This document shows, piece after piece, positions 34,058 through 45,333 of a DNA stretch of 64,000 nt (the first letter of the stretch is position 1; every line of letters starts with the position of its first letter). The notes below the pieces were generated by a model. The model had not been told where the DNA came from. It saw only the letters and a list, made by a program, of their open reading frames with translations, and made no database searches. This stretch comes from Gracilariopsis chorda (lineage: Eukaryota; Rhodophyta; Florideophyceae; Gracilariales; Gracilariaceae): assembly GCA_003194525.1 (NCBI GenBank), contig NBIV01000204.1, positions 62,001-126,000 on the forward strand, written 5' to 3'. The translations under genes were made by a program, and so were the position numbers.

Positions 34058-35046
34058 TGCCCTTTGGAGGCAAGTTCGTATTGCTTTCTGGTGACTTTCA
34101 GCAGAGTTTTCCCTTTCTTCGTGGCGGCTCTCGATCAGTGATCTTCAACGCATGCATCAAATGCTCAAGTCTCTTTTCTCACGTTGGCACCTTGGCATTG
34201 ACTGAGAACATTCAGCTTTCTGCGCTCCGTTGAGACCCCACAGTGACACAGGAGGCACTGCAGTTTCCAAACACGCTCTTGCAGATTGGAGAGGGCAGAC
34301 TGCCAGGCACTGTCCCGCCAAAGCACCCCTTCACCCTGCCAGAGTCCGTACAATGTGTGCAGTCATTCCGTACAATGGCCCATGAGGTCTTCCATGGTAT
34401 TGCTAAAAGGTACATAGATGCGGAGTTGCTAACGTCAACGGTGATTATAACCGCACGAAATTATCGCCTACCAGAGCACAACGACTAGGTAGGCCACATG
34501 ATACCTGGAGCGTATCGCACGTACTTCAGTGTGGACAAGTTGAGCGACGAGGATGGTACCGCGCTGCAGTACCCTGTCGAGATTCTCAACACTCTGACTG
34601 CCGGGTCAGCGCTGTCGGACCACCGCCTCAAACTCAAAAAGGGCGTTGTGGTTATGCTCCTTCGCAACTTGGGTCCCTCAAACGGCCACGTCAATGGTGC
34701 CATCTATACCGTTTAAGACATTCAAAGCAACGTACCGTTCCTTCGACTCGCTTCTGCAATATATCGTGGCAGCGCACTATGCCTGACACGCATGCCCTGT
34801 GGACCTGGAGACGACAACTTTCCAGTTCCCAACTTCACTCGCACCCAGTTGCCAGTACATGTCTGTTTTGCCATCACTACCAATAAGGCACAGGGTCAGT
34901 CCTATAGTGGTCGCATCGGACTGGATTTGCGTGATAGCTGTTTCAAGCATGGCCAGCTGTACGTTGCCTTTCCTCGGAACACCAACCCGTCCAACATCTT
35001 GGCCTGTCTCCCTTCCGGTAGCATCTCTACCAATAATGTAGTGTAA
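34058..35046 (+). pseudogene. Helitron-1 PIF1-type helicase, C-terminal part
   Basis: FGGKFVLLSGDFQQSFPFLR is helicase motif III (GDF/Q). KKGVVVMLLRNLGPSNGHVN and TTNKAQGQSY (motif VI region) followed by LYVAFPRNTNPSNI complete the PIF1 fold. Stops at 34231, 34485 and 34714 break the frame. Together with 20840-21547 it forms the full helicase domain before gypsy-2 inserted. Confidence 0.8.
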
Positions 35047-35224
35047 CCCGAAGCTCTTTCGTAGACGAACTTGAAAGCTTTAAGTAAACGTCTTCTTTTC
35101 TCTTTCATTTTTTTCTTTTCTTCTCCCTTCTTACTCCCCAAAAATACTTCCATTCTACAAACAAATACACAAAACACGCTACCCAAATACTCCTTTCACT
35201 CTAATGCTTCTTTTACTACTTAAC

Positions 35225-35239
35225 GCGTGCGAAGCACGC
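35225..35239 (+). repeat. Helitron-1 3' terminal hairpin
   Basis: gcgtgc gaa gcacgc forms a perfect 6-bp stem with a 3-base loop, about 10 bases before the element end. Helitrons carry such a hairpin as the replication terminator. The equivalent in Helitron-2 is 41904-41918, with one mismatch. Confidence 0.7.
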
Positions 35240-35275
35240 AATGGAGCCAATTTGCCCCTTATACTAAAGCGGAAG

Positions 35276-35320
35276 TTTGTCCGTCTGTGTGTCTGTGTGT
35301 CTGTGTGTCTGTGTGTCAGC
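35276..35320 (+). repeat. GTCTGTGT microsatellite in the Helitron-2 left end
   Basis: Tandem gtctgtgt units follow gcggaagtttgtcc. A related but GTCT-only run occurs at 36449-36470. Confidence 0.8.
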
Positions 35321-35499
35321 TAACGCTCAGTCATTGGCCGCAAAATCGGCAAGGAGGCTGCCAAGCTGAAACGTGGCATTTTATGCGCTCCAAGAGGCAT
35401 CTTGCACCGCATAATGCGACACGTTTCCACCTGGAGCCTTTTGCACGGCTATAGTAGCCTACCCGTTTGACTAACGTAGCCCACCCGTTACACTACAGT

Positions 35500-36860
35500 A
35501 ACCGACCCGTTGCAGTGCAGTGAACATGACTGCTTTAAATTGTATTTCTCAACTGTCAAGTGCACCGATGGCATTGCACGCTATACTTCACCATTGTTAT
35601 GCACACCAATGAAATGGCACTACACTAAAGCGTGCCATGTCGTTTGCACGCTGAGTGCTCCACTTTCCTTTGCTTTTGTTACCCTACAAATGTGATATTG
35701 CTCGACATAAGTATATACGCATTTACTTGACGGCACTTCTATACTCCTGTAAACCATAGAGCAGTACGCAGTGATATCTTAAACGACGCTCCGCGGAACC
35801 ATGCTCTACACGACGATGTAGGCACGACAATGGTGAAAGGGATAAGGCCAGGCGTAATGACTCGATGCGCTACAATGCTAGGCACGACGATGCTCTACGC
35901 TCCTGTGGTATACGCGAGAGTTTTACTTCCGCACGGTAGCATAGTCTACTTCGTAATTACCACACGCAGTGCTGCCTTCTACGATGCTCAGCGCAACAAA
36001 GCTAAGCTTGACAATGTTCTACATGAAGACTTCATGCGCCATAGTGGAACGCGTGACGATCCTACTTCCCTTTACCAAACAACGATGTACAGATTCATCC
36101 TCAAAGCTCAATGCCTTAGAATCCACAATATCTGAGCAGCACGCCATGTTACCCTAAGTGAGGTTCCGACGATGCTAGACGCCACGATGCTGGACGCAAC
36201 GATCCTAAGCACGACGATGCTAGGCGCATGGATACTAGCCACGATGATTCGAGGAGCGTCGATGCTAGGTGTCACTCTACAGATTCGTGCTCAAATTTCG
36301 ATGCAATAGAAGCCACAAAACCTCCTGACACGCGCCTGCAGAGGCTGTCTGATGCTGTGATGGCAATGCAAGGTATATTACAGGCGGAACCGCCACTCTG
36401 TTCGATAATGCTATGTACGAAATCACTACGAACGACGAAGAAAATAATTGTCTGTCTGTCTGTCTTGTGTCAGCAAACGCTCACTCATTGGCTGGAAAAT
36501 CGGCAAGGAGGCTGCCAAGTAGAAACGTGGCATTTTATGGTCTTTGGACTAAATTACGTCCAGCACAGAGCTGCCTGGCGAATTAGGGATGGTAAATCTT
36601 GCAGTCCTGGCAGAATCTTCAGGCATGGCTTCCTGTCTACTCTGTACAGATTTGTCTTAAATCTTGGTGGTTTCTTTGTGGTCAAGATTTATATTTTCGT
36701 TGCAAAGATCAAAAACTCCGATGCCAGGTGCATAAAAGTGTTTGGCAGCCCATAGCATATTTTCTATGAACCACGTATTTATCTTTTCTTTCCTCTCTTG
36801 TTTTACCTGCTTTGGCTTCCTTTGGAGGTTCTGTTGTATTCGCAGTGTACGCAATCTCTT
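35500..36860. other. Helitron-2 non-coding leader with degenerate minisatellite
   Basis: No gene is supported. From about 35800 to 36270 the motif acgatgctaggc recurs in many degenerate copies, densest at 36167-36275. At 36449-36539 part of the element's own left end (GTCT run, tcattggctggaaaatcgg, aaacgtggcattttatg) appears a second time, 1.15 kb downstream of the first copy at 35281-35383. Confidence 0.55.
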
Positions 36861-36865
36861 TTATA

Positions 36866-38115
36866 ATGCCGCCAATTCAGCTCAGTGTTTCCAGCGATGC
36901 TATGCGTGAGCAGAACTGTCAAAATACTGCCGCAAGGCATTGGAAGGAATCAGACGAACAACTGGCAGAGAAGGGACGTCGTGGTAAGGAGCGACTCGCC
37001 GCATGAAGAGCAAATGAAACTGCAGGGCAGAGTGAAGCACGGAGAGCGGCAGATAGAGAACATGCAAGAAGAGGAAAAGCCAAAGCTTCTGCCACGCAGA
37101 CTTACAACATTCGTGAGGTAATCCGTACGGCGACTGCTTCTGCACAGTCGTCAGATACTCCAGGTTATCGTTCAAATCGTCAGACAAATGATCGTCAGGC
37201 CCGTAGTGGTGCACGACAAACGAAACCTCCGTTGAATCAACTCAATCAGCAAGGCGCCAATCAAAGAGCTATGCAAGAGTCACGAAACTTGGACCGAAAA
37301 GCCGATTAAAAGCAGCTTCTTGAGATTCAACGCCAGAGCCAGAAAGTGGCCTGCCAACTATTTGACTCAGGTGATGTCCACGAAACAGGTTACATGCAAT
37401 TCGGTCTCATGAATGTAGAGTGTCATTTCTGCAAGGCGTTGTATGTTAAAGAGAAAAGGGTCGTGAGCAGCTCCCGCTTGCAACTTCTTTTCTAGCAATG
37501 CTGCACAAAGAGAAACCTCAGCTTCCCTGCGCCTCTGGAGCCTCCGGCTCTTCTTTGCCAACTGCTGACTGCGACTGGGCCCCAAGTGAACCACTTTCGT
37601 GCTGCGATCCGTGCCTGCAACACAGTTCTGTCTATGGCTTTCGTCAAGGCAAACTGGGTGAATCGTGGTTTAGGATACTCTACCTTCAATCCTACGGTCA
37701 CATTGCAAGGACAGATTGATCACTAAATGGGTCCGCTCATTCGCGCTCAGTGTTTCCAGCCCACATTCCTGTCTGTGTACATCCACGAAACTGACTATGA
37801 CGCCCAGTCTGCGCGGAGAGCAGGGATAACGGCCCGTCTCCAATCGGAAGTGCTGTATGAGTTGGCAACCATGTTACACAAGGTGAACCCATACGTGCAG
37901 ACATTCTGCAGCTTGCATGAGTGAGCTATCCCGATACGCCAGCGATTTCTTGTCTGATGTTGATTAATGCTGATAGACGGCCCCGTGCTGAGCATCTTTG
38001 TCGCTACAACGTGCCCGAGGCGTCGCAAGTTGGCACCATCATTCCAGGGAATGAGGACGGCAAGGTTGGTACGCGCGATATTGTTGTGCGTAGGCGTGGA
38101 GAGCTGGCTTTATAA
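36866..38115 (+). pseudogene. Helitron-2 Rep, N-terminal part
   Basis: An Arg/Glu/Ala-rich basic start (ARHWKESDEQLAEKGRRGKE) is followed by a Cys-rich segment (NVECHFCKALYVKEK), then a part reading IRACNTVLSMAFVKANWVNR and FLSVYIHETDYDAQSARR. This is the usual N-terminal layout of Helitron proteins. The frame changes several times with stops near 37000, 37306, 37496, 37720 and 37922. Confidence 0.7.
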
Positions 38116-39345
38116 GTAGTTGAGGTGCTGGACACTATCCGTGTTACATGCAGATCGTACGATCCTCTGAGCTACATTCTTTTATTCCCAGGTCGCCAGT
38201 ACGGATGGAACCCTGAGATGAAATCTTGCCCACCCAACGCCTCACGAGAGAAAAGGGTGACTCCGCTGATGTATTATACGTCCCAGCTTTTCGAAAGACT
38301 GACCGATTTCAGTACGGCTCTACGTGGCAAACGGCTCTTCCAGCAGTACATGGTCGACCAGTTCCGCAAAGTTGGGTCGGAGCATTTGTCGTACTTGCGA
38401 AACAACCAGAAGAGACTTCGAGCTGCGGACTTTAAATCTTTGTGGGAGAGCCTGGGCGACTCTCTGCTGGGGGTGGATGAGGCCAATGCTGTTCGCGCGG
38501 GACGAATGTTCGTGTTGCCCTCCACATTTGTTGGAGGTGAGCGATACACGAGATAGCAACATCATCAGCATATGCAAAACGATTTGGCAACCCCATATCG
38601 TTCTCACGATGACATGCAATCTGAACTGGGCCGAGATCACCAAGGCGCTGTTCAATGGTCAGCGCGCTCCCGATCGACGTGATCTTTCTGCTCGAGTGTT
38701 TCGTCTCAAGATGAAAGCCTTGATGTCGTTTGTCATTGATAAACAGTTCTTTGGAGCCGTTCTTGCTCACGTGCGGGTTATCTAGTTTCAAAAGCGATGC
38801 TTACCGCACGTGTACATTATCTTCTTCCTCAACGAAATGCAAAGCAGCAGCTCCGAGACCCTGCTCATATTGAAGAGCTCATCTCAGTTGAGATTTCTCT
38901 TTCCTCCGAAGCCACCTTACAAGAATTGGTGCTCAAGCACATGATTCACACTCTGTGTGGTGCAGGCAACCAGTCAGCGCTGTGCATGCGCGAGCTGACC
39001 TGCTTGAAGCACTTTCCGAAGCCGTTTCGCTCTGAAACTAGACGGCTTGAGAATGAGTACTACGTCAGCTACCAACGACGCGCTCCTTCCGAGGGCGGGG
39101 TGTCTGTGGAACGAAGCTGCAGTGTCGGGCGTCGACAGCGCGTAGTGACGTTGGACAATTCGTGGGTGGTTCTACATTGCCCAGAGCTTCTCCGCCACTT
39201 TGCATACCACATCAACGTTGGGCTATGCGTATCGCGACTTGGCGGTATCAAGTACCTCCTCAAGTATGCGTGCAAGGGTTCCCACAGAGTCACCATGGAG
39301 ATTGTAGATGAGAACGGACGCCATGACGAGATCCAGAACTTCTAG
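38116..39345 (+). pseudogene. Helitron-2 Rep, HUH endonuclease domain
   Basis: DPLSYILLFPGRQYGWNPEM, GKRLFQQYMVDQFRKV and LSYLRNNQKRLRA match the Helitron_like_N domain. LPSTFVGGERYTR precedes a frame change. The HUH motif is CLPHVHYLLPQ near 38800 with both histidines kept, but a TAG at 38783 lies just before it. IKYLLKYACKGSHR keeps the Y-x3-Y catalytic tyrosines. A stop at 39343 follows. Confidence 0.8.
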
Positions 39346-40025
39346 GACGCACGGTATGTGTCAGCCTTAGAAGCAGTGTGGCGGATGCTTGCGTTCTACA
39401 TTGTGGATTGCAATCGACCTGTCGTGTGGCTTGACGTACACTTGAAGGATCACCATACAGTGTTCTTCTGGGAAGGCGACCAGCACTCTGCTGCTAACAG
39501 AGAGCGGGCAGGAACCAAGCTGACTCAGTGGTTTGTGGCCAACCAAAAGTACCGCGGCACACAGCATATCCGTTACGCCCAGTTCCTGAGGTACTTTACT
39601 TGGAACAAATCAAACAAATGCTCGAAGCCGCGTGCGTGTCTCCGACGTCGGTCAGTATCTCAAAGCCAGCTCAGCTCCGCCTCAGCGGCCATTGCAGTAG
39701 ATCTATGTGAATTCACTGGCACCGGTGCGCATGTATTTGGGCGCATTTATACTGCAAGTCCGCGAGAGGGTGAGCGGTCCTGCCTGCGCTTACTCCTGAC
39801 CCACACTGCGAGTGCTACTTCCTTTCAGCATCTCCGCACAGTGGATGGTCAGAAATTTGGCAGCGTCAGGTAGGTCTGCCTAATGAAGGGCCTTACTGCC
39901 GACGACAGTGAGCGGAGACGCGCACCGTGCCAGTCCTTTAACTCCTCATTTGTTGCCCTCTCTCATTTGGTTGCCATCATTTTGCTCTACTGCAAGCCGT
40001 CGGACCCACGTACTCTGTGGGAGTA
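39346..40025 (+). pseudogene. Helitron-2 Rep-helicase linker region
   Basis: This is homologous to Helitron-1 20157-20830. It contains HSAANRERAGTKLTQWFVAN and GRIYTASPREGERSCLRLLL. The reading frame shifts near 39620 and a stop occurs at 39871. Confidence 0.75.
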
Positions 40026-41745
40026 GCATTTATACATGTTCCTGGAGGATATATGGGCGCGAAATCACGGCAGGATGCAGGCACTAGCCGATGACGAAAG
40101 AACCAGCTGATACGTTCCGTCAGAAGTGCAGAAGGCACTGCAAAAAAATTGGTGGGACATTGGCGTCTCTGACCACGTACGGTCTTCCGACACCCATGGA
40201 ATACCTACCGGAAGTGCGCGCTTCAGCTCGGTATCCGCAGCAAATCCAGTCAGAGCTGCAAGAAACTGTGCAAGCTGCCTTCCCTCTCTTCAATGCGCTT
40301 CAGCATCTGGTACTCAATACCAGCGTTAGGGCTATGCTTCCTGGCGTGTCCGCATAGAGTCTGCAGGGTCTTGGTGGTTCTTCTACAGCAACGCAGCCCG
40401 CCACTCGCGTTTATTTCTTGGATTCCCCTGGTGGAAGCGACAAGACCTTCCGCTCCGAGGCAATTCGGGCCACGTTACGCGTTCGTGGCAAGTCCGTCCT
40501 TACGGTAGCCACGTCTGCTGTAGCAGCCATACTGCTTGAGGGCAGTCGGACAGCCCACGCGGAGTTGAGAATTTCAATCCTAGAAACCGCTGAGAGCCCG
40601 TGAAACATCGCAGTTACCTCGCACCTGGCCAATCCGATGAACAATGTCGACCTCATTATCTGGGACGAGATCATAATGTGCCATCGATTCTGCTCGAAGC
40701 CGTAGACCGCACACCCAGTGACATAACGTGTTCGCTGCTTCCGTTTGAAGGCAAATTCGTATGGTTCTCTGGAGACTTTAGATGGATTCTCCCCGTTGTT
40801 CGGGGTGGTTTTTGATGCGCGATTGTTAAAGCATGCATCAAACGCTCAAGTTGTTTCCCACACTTTCGCTCCTTAAGACTCACTGAGAACATGAGACTTT
40901 CGGCGCTCCGCCGAGACCGTAAAGCGACAAAGGAGGCATCGCAGTTCCCATAGGCTCTCTTGAAAATTAAAGGGAGACGCTCGCCAGGGAGTGTCCACCC
41001 AAAGCACTTTTTTCCCTGCAACAGTTGGTAAAATGTGTTGAGTAATACTGCATCATGGTTTGAAAAGTCTTTGATGGTATAGTTCAAAGGTACGTACATG
41101 TGGATTGGCTAATTTCAAAAGTGATTATAACGGCACGAAACTCTCGGCCATCAGAGATCAACGACTATGTAGGCCACATGATACCTGAAGCATACTGCAC
41201 GTATCTTAGTGCGGACACAAAAGTAATGAAGACGATGCCGCACTGCAGTAACCTATCCAGATTCTCAGTACTCTCATTTTCGGGTCAGCGCTGCTATAGT
41301 ATCGCCTTAAACTCAGAACGGGCTTTGTGGTTATATTTCTTCGCAAATTCGATCCCTCAAACGGCCATGTTAACGGTGCCATCTATACGGTAGAGCACAT
41401 GCAAAGCAACGTACTGTTCCTTTCAATCTCTTTTGGATTAAATCATGGCGCTGCTCTTTGCCACCCGAGAATGCCATGTAGACCTAAAGACGGCAACGTT
41501 CCAGTTCTTAACTTCACGCGCACCCAGTTCCAAGTACGTGTCTGTTTTTTCATTACTACCAATAAGGCACAGGGTTAGTCGTATAGTGATCGAATTGGAA
41601 TGGATTTCCGTGATGGCTGTTTTACGCATGGCCAGCTGTAAATCGTGTTTTATCGGATGAACAACCCGTCCGACATCTTGGCGTATCTCCTTGCCGGTAC
41701 CACGTTTACCAATGATGTTTTGTACCCCGAATTTCTTTTGTAGAT
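40026..41745 (+). pseudogene. Helitron-2 PIF1-type helicase
   Basis: It covers the whole helicase. The Walker A region reads DSPGGSDKTFRSEAI, with Asp replacing the Gly of GGTGKT, so ATP binding would be lost. Walker B (NNVDLIIWDEIIM) and motif III (FEGKFVWFSGDF) follow, and the C-terminal TTNKAQG is kept. Stops and frameshifts are numerous. The region aligns with Helitron-1 20840-21547 plus 34053-35046, which confirms that gypsy-2 split the latter. Confidence 0.8.
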
Positions 41746-41903
41746 GAACTTGATAGGTTTAAGTAAATGTGTTTTTTTTTCTTTCACCTTTTTCTTTTCT
41801 TCTTTCCTCTTACTCCCCAAGAATACTTGCATTCTTAAAACTAGTACCCAACACACGCTACCCAAATACTCCTTTTACCTAAAGGCTTCATTGACTCCTT
41901 AAC

Positions 41904-41918
41904 GCATGCGAAGCACGC
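41904..41918 (+). repeat. Helitron-2 3' terminal hairpin
   Basis: gcatgc gaa gcacgc matches the Helitron-1 hairpin but has one unpaired position. Shared sequence with Helitron-1 ends about 10 bases later. Confidence 0.65.
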
Positions 41919-43249
41919 AATGGAGCCACTTGTAGCACTACTAATTTGAACGAAAGAGACGGGTACAGAATGAGACTTATCGTACAAAGCATTCGAAACA
42001 GCTTTAAATCGGGACAAATCGACAAGCACATGTAGATCCAAGAAATGAAGATGGAATCTACCCTATAATCTGACGAAAAAGAAGTAAAACATCTAGAGAA
42101 AAAGCGATTATTTTTGTCTCACTGGTATATGAAACGATAAATATATGCCCGAGAAAGACGTTTGCAGCAAAACTTGGGTGTAGTAGAGGTACCAGTGAGA
42201 CGTATACGTATTTTAGTCATGAACCCAACTAACATAGAATGTTTTAGCAGACGTTGATCTGTGATTCGGTCAACTGAGGTAAGTGTGGTTAGACATATGC
42301 CTGTAGAAATGAGATGAAGGATTGTCATTGATCATAAGCGCGCAACTAAATCGAACGTAGTAAAACAAGATAGCTGTCAAGATGAAAGGTCAAAACAGAG
42401 ATGTATGAGAAGAATGAACGGGCGGTGCGAGTGTTATAAGAGGAGCAAAGATGGTCCAAGAAAGAAAGGAAAGGGCCAAGCAAGGACATTGTCCAATTCT
42501 GGGCAATTGTGCTTGATACTATGCTCACGTTGTATTTGGCAACATTTGTAGTTATTTTGAAGTCTGCACAACCCAAATTTACAACTAGAGCTAATCGCGA
42601 ATGCCTAGAAGTTCTGGTATTCTATTACCGCTTCACAGTTTGAAATTTTGGACACCTAGCAAAGAAGAACACACGCACCTCAGAAGTCGACTCTGTGGTA
42701 TCAACAGCAATATGCGATCAACAGTTTGTCATTGAATTGATTCTAAATAATATTTGATCTTTGTATTGTTCCGTATCTATATAAATACTCATACAATATG
42801 GCAACGGGAAGAACACAAGCCAGGAACAAGTAATGACATTATTGGATAGTAATTGTTTTGAATTTGCGCTTTCCATTGCACAATTTGTAAGCAACACTCT
42901 AAGAATTTGAGACAGAACCCAAAACAGAGTCCCAAATTCTGAGATTGCTTTGTTCCCTGTGCATGAGTATAACGTTCGATAGACATTGATATCACTCCAT
43001 TCATCAACAACCTTCCATTTGGAAAGAATACCAATCAGTTTTCTACAGTATATCTAATTCGATCTCACAAGCTGCAAACCTATCATAAGAGAAATAGAGG
43101 AGGGTGCCAAAGTTCTCTTCATTGACGAAGACGGGAACATGAAAATCATTCTATTGAGGTCCATTTACTACTCTAAAATATATGTAACAGAGGAACAGGT
43201 GCCACAGCCAATCGCGCCTCTTTCTTCTTTTTCTTTCTCAACCAATTTA

Positions 43250-43280
43250 GAGAGGTGCAGGCTTTTTAGGAGCACCTCTC
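43250..43280. repeat. Perfect 9-bp inverted repeat (hairpin)
   Basis: gagaggtgc (43250-43258) pairs with gcacctctc (43272-43280) around a 13-base loop. Function unknown. Confidence 0.6.
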
Positions 43281-43369
43281 CACCATAGTTTGGAATAAAA
43301 GATGCTGTTCCTTTTTTTGTGGTTTTCTTTTCCAACAGTAAGTGGTAACACTCTCGAATTGGTAAACGT

Positions 43370-43396
43370 ACGGATACCCACTAAGTGGGTTTCCGT
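43370..43396. repeat. Near-perfect 27-bp palindrome
   Basis: acggatacccact (43370-43382) and agtgggtttccgt (43384-43396) pair at 12 of 13 positions around one base. It lies about 90 bases from the hairpin at 43250. Confidence 0.6.
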
Positions 43397-44862
43397 ATCT
43401 TTAGCACTTCCAACTTAATGTTTTATTACAAACGTACAATATATAAAACCATACATACCATCTTTGTTGTATAATCATTGTTTAGAAACACGCATTGAAA
43501 TATTTTCGTCTGTTGTTTGCGTTCCCTGATAGAGATGATGGCCTAAGTTCATGTGTAAGCTATTTTTCAAGTAGTCTAACAATCCTGCAATGATATCGAA
43601 CTATCTAGGAAGCCTTTGTATGGTTGCAAAATCTGACTATAAAACAATAATAAAAATAGCAACATTGAGTACGATATTGATTTGAACGTATCTTCTAGCT
43701 AATGTTACGCAATTAGAAGAGTTCAACTTGAGAATAAGCTAAAGTTGAGAAAAAAATTTGTGAAACAGATGGCTGATGTTGAGAAAACCATTCTTTTCTT
43801 TTTGTAAAGAGTCGAATTCTGGTTTTGCAAAAGTGCTACTTTTAATACAGACCGAAATTTCAACAGAAAACGGAGTACATCCATCAAGATGTCAATTGCA
43901 GGAGTTTCTTGAGAACGTCAAAATCGGCAAATATGTAGCTTCAAGAAAGAGGCTGCAAATTTGAATTTGAAGTACTCGAGGGTGAAGGCTGGTACCTGCT
44001 TTTTTCAGGAGAAAGAATAACAAATAAGCGGTGCAGAGAATCATTTCATTTGTGATTATCGTTTATCGTATAGCTCTTGACTTTTTTTACCGAATTCGTG
44101 GACCGAACACCTTTGGGTATGCATTGAGTTATAGGAGGCAAGATTTTGCGTTATCGTAACACTGCCGCAAATATTTAGTTCTGTAACAGTTCTCTATTGC
44201 GGTTCATACTAATAAGAGTTTGTGCCACAGAGCCAAACAGAATACAAGTTTCAAGAGACAATAAGAAGTCCTCTACAAAAAGGTTTACATTTTTTAACGT
44301 CTTAAATGTGTTCCAATTTAAGCTCTTTGACAGCTATCCTGAACTGCTTCTCAAGTTTGAAAAAAAAAACATTTGCGAAGGGACTCTGCGGTGAGTTCAG
44401 AAATATACGAGAAACTGTAGCGTGTTGTGCGGACCGCCTTCTTAGCCTGCCTGAAGCTGTGAATAGATAATCTTTGCAGGTGACAGTTGATCACTTCAAA
44501 TCCCAGCAGGACTTAGGAGGTCCTCGGGAAGGTTGTGCCAAATTGTTGACACACGCCAATATTTGCGGTTCATGTCGTGTAGTAGTGCCAAAGAATATAA
44601 CCTTCAAACATTGCTACCAGTAGCGGAGATCCGAGCTTGTGCATTGTTTGAACTACATGAGCTGTGACCAGTGTCAAACGCGATGTGGAACCATCAAACG
44701 TTGTGCTTGTCCGAAATCCGAGTCCACGCCTAGCTATTCATGACAGTGAATGTTCATGGTACAACAACTTTGGTTAGTGCTTGCGACAGAGCAGCTTGGG
44801 TGTTCGGACCTGAATTTGTGAGTCCTGGTTGCGCTGTTCGGAAGTGAAGAGCTGCGACGTCT

Positions 44863-44869
44863 ATATAAG
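44863..44869 (+). promoter_or_regulatory. TATA box of the 45.0-kb cysteine-rich gene
   Basis: tatataa lies 120 bases before the ATG at 44989. Other host-like genes here have TATA boxes 85-93 bases from their ATG. Confidence 0.6.
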
Positions 44870-44988
44870 ACTCACAAGAAGAAAGGTTCCTGGCATCTCA
44901 GTATCCACAAATCTCTCCTGCAAGAAACCGCCCCGCGTATTCTGAAGCCCTTCACACTCGATCAGGTCTTCCAGTTTCTGCAAACGCG

Positions 44989-45333
44989 ATGAAGTCTACG
45001 ATGTCCTACGTTGTTCTTCTTATTTTCGCTTTGGTGTGCACTGCTTCTTCCACCAGCGGGGGTCTTCTTTTACCTTGTGGAAAGAAGTGTTCTTCCATTC
45101 CAAACACTCCGCGGTACAAATGTGTTGGGGTGTACTGTCCGCCACGAACATCATGTCTGAAGCAAGCCACATGCAAACTGTTTCCAACATCTTTGATTGG
45201 AATTAGAATCCGGAAGGGAAAGTGCTGCATGACTAAGGCCGTTTGTGGCACTTTTCCGCACTTCAGGACCGATGCTAAAGGTCTTCTAGCACCTACCGAA
45301 AATACCGGCGAAGGTGACCACACCTATATTTAG
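44989..45333 (+). CDS. Small secreted cysteine-rich protein, 114 residues
   Basis: The ATG is followed by a clear signal peptide (SYVVLLIFALVCTASS, residues 6-21). The mature part is basic and holds nine cysteines spaced C-x3-C-x10-C-x4-C-x5-C-x5-C-x16-C-C-x5-C, which suggests a disulfide-stabilised extracellular protein. An odd number implies one free or intermolecular cysteine. The C terminus has no cysteines and is acidic. No known family is recognised. It is a single exon with a TATA box upstream and no TE protein near it, so I read it as a host gene. Secreted defence or effector roles are possible but not shown. Confidence 0.65.
   Translation: MKSTMSYVVLLIFALVCTASSTSGGLLLPCGKKCSSIPNTPRYKCVGVYCPPRTSCLKQATCKLFPTSLIGIRIRKGKCCMTKAVCGTFPHFRTDAKGLLAPTENTGEGDHTYI

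Larger units (their letters stand above)
34053..35250 (+). mobile_element. Helitron-1, right part to 3' end
   Basis: It carries the rest of the helicase gene and a 3' terminal region shared with Helitron-2 up to aatggagcca. The hairpin gcgtgc-gaa-gcacgc lies just before the end. Helitron-2 starts directly after it. Confidence 0.8.
35253..41925 (+). mobile_element. Helitron-2, nearly full length, decayed
   Basis: The 5' end reads actaaagcggaagtttg followed by a GTCT/GTGT-rich repeat, a common Helitron left-end style. Then come a 1.5-kb non-coding part, Rep from about 36866, helicase to about 41745, and a 3' region with the terminal hairpin. It is related to Helitron-1 through the helicase and 3' end but carries many more stops. 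It follows Helitron-1 head to tail with no spacer. Confidence 0.75.
41926..44862. other. AT-rich intergenic region with two hairpins
   Basis: No gene is supported on either strand; open frames are short and lack domains. Two inverted repeats stand out, at 43250-43280 and 43370-43396, listed separately. A TATA-like ctatataaatac lies at 42777, with no convincing gene after it. Confidence 0.45.

Noticed and set aside
35276-35320. CRISPR-like repeat array
   Set aside because: It is a simple GTCTGTGT microsatellite without spacers, and the window is eukaryotic.
36167-36275. CRISPR-like array of acgatgctagg units
   Set aside because: Units are adjacent and degenerate with no unique spacers of constant length.
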